From Petrolisthes cinctipes (taxonomy: Eukaryota; Arthropoda; Malacostraca; Decapoda; Porcellanidae): 64,000 nt of DNA. Shown here piece by piece: positions 59,661 to 64,000 of the stretch (its first letter is position 1; each line of letters starts with the position of its first letter). Where the stretch lies: the NCBI GenBank assembly GCA_033782935.1, contig JAWQEG010001538.1, positions 248,001-312,000 of the forward strand, written 5' to 3'. Made by a program: the position numbers and the translations under genes. Below the pieces are notes generated by a model that did not search any database, was not told where the DNA came from, and worked only from the letters and a program-made list of their open reading frames with translations.

Positions 59661-59869
59661 CACTTCTCAGGTATTTAATTTCCACATTTTATTTGTCCAT
59701 ATTATATGTAGTACCTGGACTATAATTATCAGGACTAACCTTAAATGTATTTTATATATATATAATTATTTGTGAATATTAGATGAATCTGTTATAAACA
59801 TTTATTTATATATCTGAGATTAGCTTCCCTAAAATTGTAAATTTTTATACTTTTTTCCATAATAATAGT

Positions 59870-61315
59870 GAGATGAGATCCCACCAAACATTATCAAAGA
59901 AAACAAAGATACACTCTCTATACCACTCTCAATATTGTTTAATCAATCTATAAATACAGGCATCTTCCCAGACTGATTCGAAATCGGAAAAGTAATACCC
60001 ATCCACAAGGCAGGCAACAAATCTGATATATCAAATTACCGACCAATTTCTCTTCTACCAATGTTTTCCAAAATATTTGAAGCACTTATGAAAAAGCATT
60101 TAATGTCATTCCTAGATAAACATTACATTTTAAATAACAAGCAATTTGGCTATCGGTCTGGTCGAAGCACTCTTGAGGCTATCAACACATTTACATCAGA
60201 AGTTTATTCTGCTCTTAACAAAAACAAATCTATCTTATCAGTTTTCATTGATTTTCGTAAAGCTTTTGACACCATTCAACCCAATATTCTTCTTGATAAA
60301 ATGTATCACTACGGTATACGAGGGTGTATACATGATTGGTTCAGTTCCTACCTGAATAATAGAAGTCAATATGTAATTCTTAATAAGTGTTCTTCCCCAA
60401 CTAAATCAGTAAACCTTGGAGTTCCACAAGGTTGTATCCTTGGACCGATCTTGTTTCTCTTATACATTAATGATATTTGTAATATATCTAACACTTTAGA
60501 AACAATTTTATTTGCCGACGACTCAACACTTTATATGATAGGAGATCAACCTACTGATTTAATCAACAGTGCAAATTTAGAGCTTGAAAAATTTTCAAAT
60601 TGGTGCTTGGCTAACCAACTCACAGTAAATACCACAAAAACATATTATATGATATTCAGCAACATTATCTCTAAATACCAACCATTGCCAAATCTAACAA
60701 TATTAAATGATGATATCCAACAGGTTTACAAAACTAAATTTCTTGGCGTGGTTTTTGACAAAAAAATGACATTCAAGCACAACATTTCTGATCTTTGTTT
60801 GAAACTGTCCAGAATGATTCCACTCCTCCTCAAAGTTAAGCATTACGCCCCACCAGAAGTTCTCAAATGTATTTATTATGCTCATATATATCCTCATTTA
60901 AACTACTGCAATTCAATTTGGTCAAATACTTATTCCACTCATTTATATAACCTCAACATTTTACACACAAAAATTATCAGGATAATGACTAATAGTGACT
61001 TTTGTACACACACACCACCATTATTCAAATCACTAAATATCCTTAACTTAACAGACATCTCTAAACTGAATATTGCATCCTATATGTACAAACAAATAAA
61101 ATCAAACTTATACAATCTACAACCCCTTCACACTTATCATACTCGTAACCAAGATTTACTACCTATACCCAGACAAACTAAAACTGTTCACACATTCACT
61201 GTTATACCTTGGTCCCAAAACATGGAATAATATTCCCAGCAATATTAAACAATCTGTCAGTCTACAATCCTTTCAAAATAGCTACAAGAAACACCTACTA
61301 TCCCTGTATTCTTAA
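59870..61315 (+). pseudogene. CR1/L2-like LINE RT, long open frame
   Basis: The frame 60061-61230 is 389 codons. FSVFIDFRKAFDT-like motif A is read as VFIDFRKAFD (residues 62-70), motif B as GVPQGCILGPILFLLYIND, and the catalytic FADD is at 151-154. FLGVVFDKKMTFKHNIS and IYPHLNYCNSIWSNTY follow. Upstream in the same frame the protein continues back to about 59880 (FEIGKVIPIHKAG, SNYRPISLLP) with one Trp-to-stop change at about 59972. Near 61210 a single-base shift moves to GPKTWNNIPSNIKQ...HLLSLYS and a stop. 5' truncated: no endonuclease. Only two lesions in the retained part, so relatively young. Confidence 0.85.
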
Positions 61316-61625
61316 TTAATAATTTCTCTTTATTCTTCTTGATATAATTCTGTTGCATTTATTTTTATTATTTTTATTACTTACATTGTATTTTATTATA
61401 ATTATTATTACTATTGTTATTAGTATTATTATTGTCATTGTCATTATCATTACTTTTACCATTACTAATATTATTGCTTTATATTATTTCATTACATTAA
61501 CAATATTGTCATGTTTACCTTTAACAGCATTATAAATAATATTGTGGATATTATTATTATTATTATTATTATTATTACTACAATTACTATTGTTATTATT
61601 ATCATTGTTATTATTGTTGTAGTTG
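61316..61625 (+). mobile_element. 3' UTR of the CR1/L2-like LINE with ATT repeats
   Basis: (ATT)n-rich sequence after the stop. It is interrupted at about 61625 by a minus-strand LINE fragment and resumes near 62176. Confidence 0.65.
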
Positions 61626-62175
61626 TTGAAGTTCCTCAAGCTGTCTGGCCGAGCAGCCCCGAGCTCCTGAGGAAGGTCATGGCCTGAACCGGGCTTTCCC
61701 ACAGTGCCCTCAGAGAGTGTATGTTGTGTTGTTGGCGAGTGTGGTTGTGTGCGTTGCAGTCTTCAATGATGTGTTTAATAGAATGGGGTGCTGTGTTACA
61801 TCATGGACAGGCATCCACAATGGCTCCATCCAGCCTCTTCTGATAAGTCAGAAGGGCCGGGTGATGGCCACACCGCAGCCTGGCCAGGTGGACTCTGTCC
61901 TCACGGGGAAGGGAGGATTCGGATGGGTGGATGTCAGGAGGTCGTGCATTCAGCTGAGTGTTGTTTTTGAGTGTTTGGATGGATTGATGAGTGATTTGAG
62001 TATGGATGTGTTTCTGGAGATTGGTTTGGGGTGGGCAGGGTGTAAGAGATGATAGTATTTGTGTATGGTATCGTGTACTGGGTGTTGTTTTGATGTTCCT
62101 TGGCATGTGTGGGTGTTGTGCCATGTAGTGTAGTGGATGGTGTGGGTTTGTGGAGGCTGCAGCAAGTGTTTGTGT
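61626..62175 (-). pseudogene. LINE ORF2 C-terminal fragment (I/Jockey-type)
   Basis: On the minus strand LPREDRVHLARLRCGHHPAL, LTYQKRLDGAIVDACP and after a stop CNTAPHSIKHIIEDCNAH, then LRALWESPVQAMTFLRSSGL before the end. This Cys/His block ends ORF2 in RNase H-bearing or Jockey-type LINEs common in crustaceans. It has an AAC/AAT-rich tail. It lies inside the ATT-rich 3' UTR of the plus-strand CR1/L2-like LINE. Confidence 0.75.
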
Positions 62176-62645
62176 TATTATTGTTGTTGTCATTACTATT
62201 ATTATTATTATTATTACAACTTTTTACCATCATTATTATAGGTACTATTATATTATTATCATTATCATTGTTGTTGTCGTCATTATCTTTGTTATTATTA
62301 CCATTTTCATCAATATTATTATTATTATTATTATTAATATTATTATTATTATTATTAATATTATTATTATTATTATTAATATTATTATTATTATCATGAT
62401 TGTCATTATTGTTATTACTGTTATTTATTATTGTTATTTATTGTTATTTTCATTATTATTATTATTATTCCAAATTGTTTCAATAGTACTCCTATGTAAA
62501 TAATATTAGTCAAGGATTTACACTTTACCATTGCCCAAAAAGCTCATGCTTATAAAGGGCTGTTTGTCACCAAAACAACTCTCCTGTATGTTACTCATGT
62601 ATGGCAAACATAATAAATTGAACTGAATTGAATTGAATTGAATTG
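62176..62645 (+). mobile_element. Terminal 3' UTR of the CR1/L2-like LINE with GAATT tail
   Basis: (ATT)n continues to 62470, then a unique block (TTGCCCAAAAAGCTCATGC, AAAGGGCTGTTTGTC), ending in five ATTGAATTGA-type units at 62615-62645. A pentanucleotide tail at the very end is usual for CR1/L2-type elements. Confidence 0.7.
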
Positions 62646-62790
62646 GATTACAAATGACGTATGTGAGAAGATACTTATCCTGTGGAAATTTTTGCATACT
62701 GATGTGTCCTTCATTGTTCACATAAGCCAGCATCTATGACTAGGGCGAACTACTGGGTTGGCATATTTATTTATATTTATGTCATCCCCC
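62645..62790 (-). repeat. Dispersed repeat, inverted copy of 43303-43445
   Basis: Collinear complement with about 80 percent identity by eye. It is cut by the 5' end of the following LINE. Confidence 0.65.
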
Positions 62791-64000
62791 CCAGGGGGCC
62801 GCCATGTCGTGGTGGCGGGGGGGGGGGGGGTTGCATGTCTCTAAGACCTGGCGAGCTAGACCAGAGACTAGACTATATGGTTCCCATGCAATAGGCGGCC
62901 AGTACGAGCCAATAGTGCTGCCTGCCAGAAGGACTGCCCTCTAGGGGCTGTCCTATTTTGGATGGTTGGGTGTCTGGGCCGGGAAATTCTGTGGAAGGGG
63001 GTCTCAGCACCGCCATGGGCAAACTTTCGAGCTATTGGGGCTGCTTTTTAAAACGAGTGGCCCTGTGGAGGACGAAGTACCCCGCCCACGGTGACCAGCG
63101 CACGGTCCCCTCATCTGCCGGTAGGTAGTAGCTCTTTGCTCCTGGAGCCATTTTAACAATAAACATTTTATATGTATTTATTCGTATATCGTTAACACTC
63201 CTTCGTTTCCTCGACTGGTGTTTCGACCAGGCCCTCGAGATGCCACTCACTGGTCGTGGTGGATAATAGAAAGCTGCAATTTCTGCTAACAAAAGAAGAA
63301 CCAGCAGATCAGGAGTTGTGTCGACAAAGCCTGCTAACGATTTAGGCACTGTAATATTAACCAATCTATTTGCAAGTTATTCCTATGGAGCTATCCACTC
63401 CATACTTAAGCGTTTTAGAGTGGTTCTCCGAATCCGTCTCACTTATGACAGTGACTGCAGATCCAATTGATGTTATATACCTTTCAATACAAATGCTGCT
63501 GCCAAATCAGCTTTTGAGGCAAAATATTCTCTGTCTCTGGGGGATACTCCCTCTAAGCTTCAGATGATGCGGTCAACGAATGTAGTTAACAGTGACAATG
63601 ACTACTGCCCTAACACCTTTGATAACTCTTTAGAGCATGTCCCTAAGGAGCGCCGCTTTCCTACATCCTTTTGGTTTGTGGCTTACTTAAGGGAGGTGAT
63701 TACCTCATTCATGCCTCTGGGTGTCTAGAAAATGAAATTGGATTACTACCGATGGGTCACATAAAAAAAGTATTGTAATGGTGTTTTAATCAGAGCCAAA
63801 GATCTTACACAGGCCATGATGCTCCTCAATCTCTTATGTCCTTCTGACGGCATGTTTGAATCCATCAAACCTCATCGAACATTTAATCATAGCAAGGGGC
63901 ATATATACAATGAGGACTTGTATGAATTCTCAGAAGAGGACATTCTTGCTACGTGCCCAGATAGTGTCCAACGAGTAACAAAGATGAAAGGGAGTAAAAA
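62791..64000 (+). pseudogene. I-group LINE 5' UTR and ORF1 N-terminal part, runs off the window
   Basis: The 5' end is GGGGGCCGCCATGTCGTGGTGGC followed by a run of 16 G, then TTGCATGTCTCTAAGACC and the conserved leader. ORF1 is in shifting frames: THSLVVVDNRKLQ, VVLRIRLTYDSDCRSN, RRFPTSFWFVAYL, GVLIRAKDLTQAMMLLNLLC, NEDLYEFSEEDILATCP. It corresponds to 2503-1700 on the minus copy. At least four frame breaks. The element continues past 64000. Confidence 0.8.

Noticed and set aside
62100..62503. Leucine/isoleucine/valine-rich frames of about 100 codons resembling membrane proteins
   Set aside because: Artefacts of the (ATT)n tract in a LINE 3' UTR.

Overview
The window is eukaryotic, intron-bearing and almost entirely built from transposable elements. 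The mix points to an arthropod, most likely a decapod crustacean: I-group LINEs with RNase H, CR1-like and RTE-like LINEs, Penelope-like elements, a CACTA-type DNA transposon, Harbinger-, hAT-, piggyBac- and mariner-like short elements, tRNA-headed SINEs, and six very long (TA)n arrays. That placement is inferred from family content; no species-diagnostic gene is present. Only two stretches look like host gene material: a TATA promoter with a spliced leader exon (3935-4034) and a possible signal-peptide exon (33444-33640).

Layout. 1-2.95 kb: 3' end of one I-group LINE (+) abutting the 5' half of another copy (-). 3-6 kb: AT-rich, mostly uncharacterised, with dispersed repeats. 6.1-10.1 kb: an inverted-repeat element, a SINE and a long CR1-like LINE (-). 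10.1-18.3 kb: short inverted-repeat elements, a possible piggyBac-like element and a small helix-turn-helix ORF. 18.36-23.54 kb: a CACTA-type transposon with matching ends, TA target duplication, subterminal repeats and remnants of spliced zinc-finger and accessory genes. 23.7-29.6 kb: a nested stack, in which an I-group LINE is split by an RTE-like LINE flanked by a 9-bp target duplication. The 5' end of that RTE copy resembles U4 snRNA; it is itself interrupted by a 1019-bp solo LTR and by a segment lying between two (TA)n arrays. 29.6-33 kb: decayed LINE pieces and a piggyBac-like short element. 33.8-37.5 kb: a Harbinger-like element carrying exons on the minus strand.

38-42 kb: a rearranged I-group LINE and a Jockey-like LINE (-). 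43.5-44.9 kb: (TA)n, a hAT short element with perfect 8-bp duplication and a LINE 3' fragment. 45.4-50.4 kb: a nearly complete I-group LINE (-) with gag-like ORF1 and endonuclease-RT-RNase H ORF2, head-to-head with a second family member (+, 50.4-52.67 kb) cut by a Ty3/gypsy fragment (-, 52.67-54.26 kb). 54.27-56.0 kb: a Penelope-like element with an unbroken 472-codon RT/GIY-YIG ORF. 56.7-57.9 kb: a broken ORF (-) with a cold-shock domain, interrupted by a SINE. 57.95-59.2 kb: a decayed Penelope-like element (-). 59.3-62.65 kb: RTE-like, CR1/L2-like and I-group fragments. 62.79 kb to the end: 5' end of another I-group LINE.

Almost all genes are retroelement genes that would act in copying and inserting their own element. 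Most are broken by stops, frameshifts or truncation; the Penelope ORF is the best preserved. The points most worth a second look are the U4-like head of the RTE copy, the CACTA element, the cold-shock-domain ORF, the protease-integrase-(pre-RT) order of the gypsy fragment, and the repeated folding potential at the 5' ends of the I-group LINEs.
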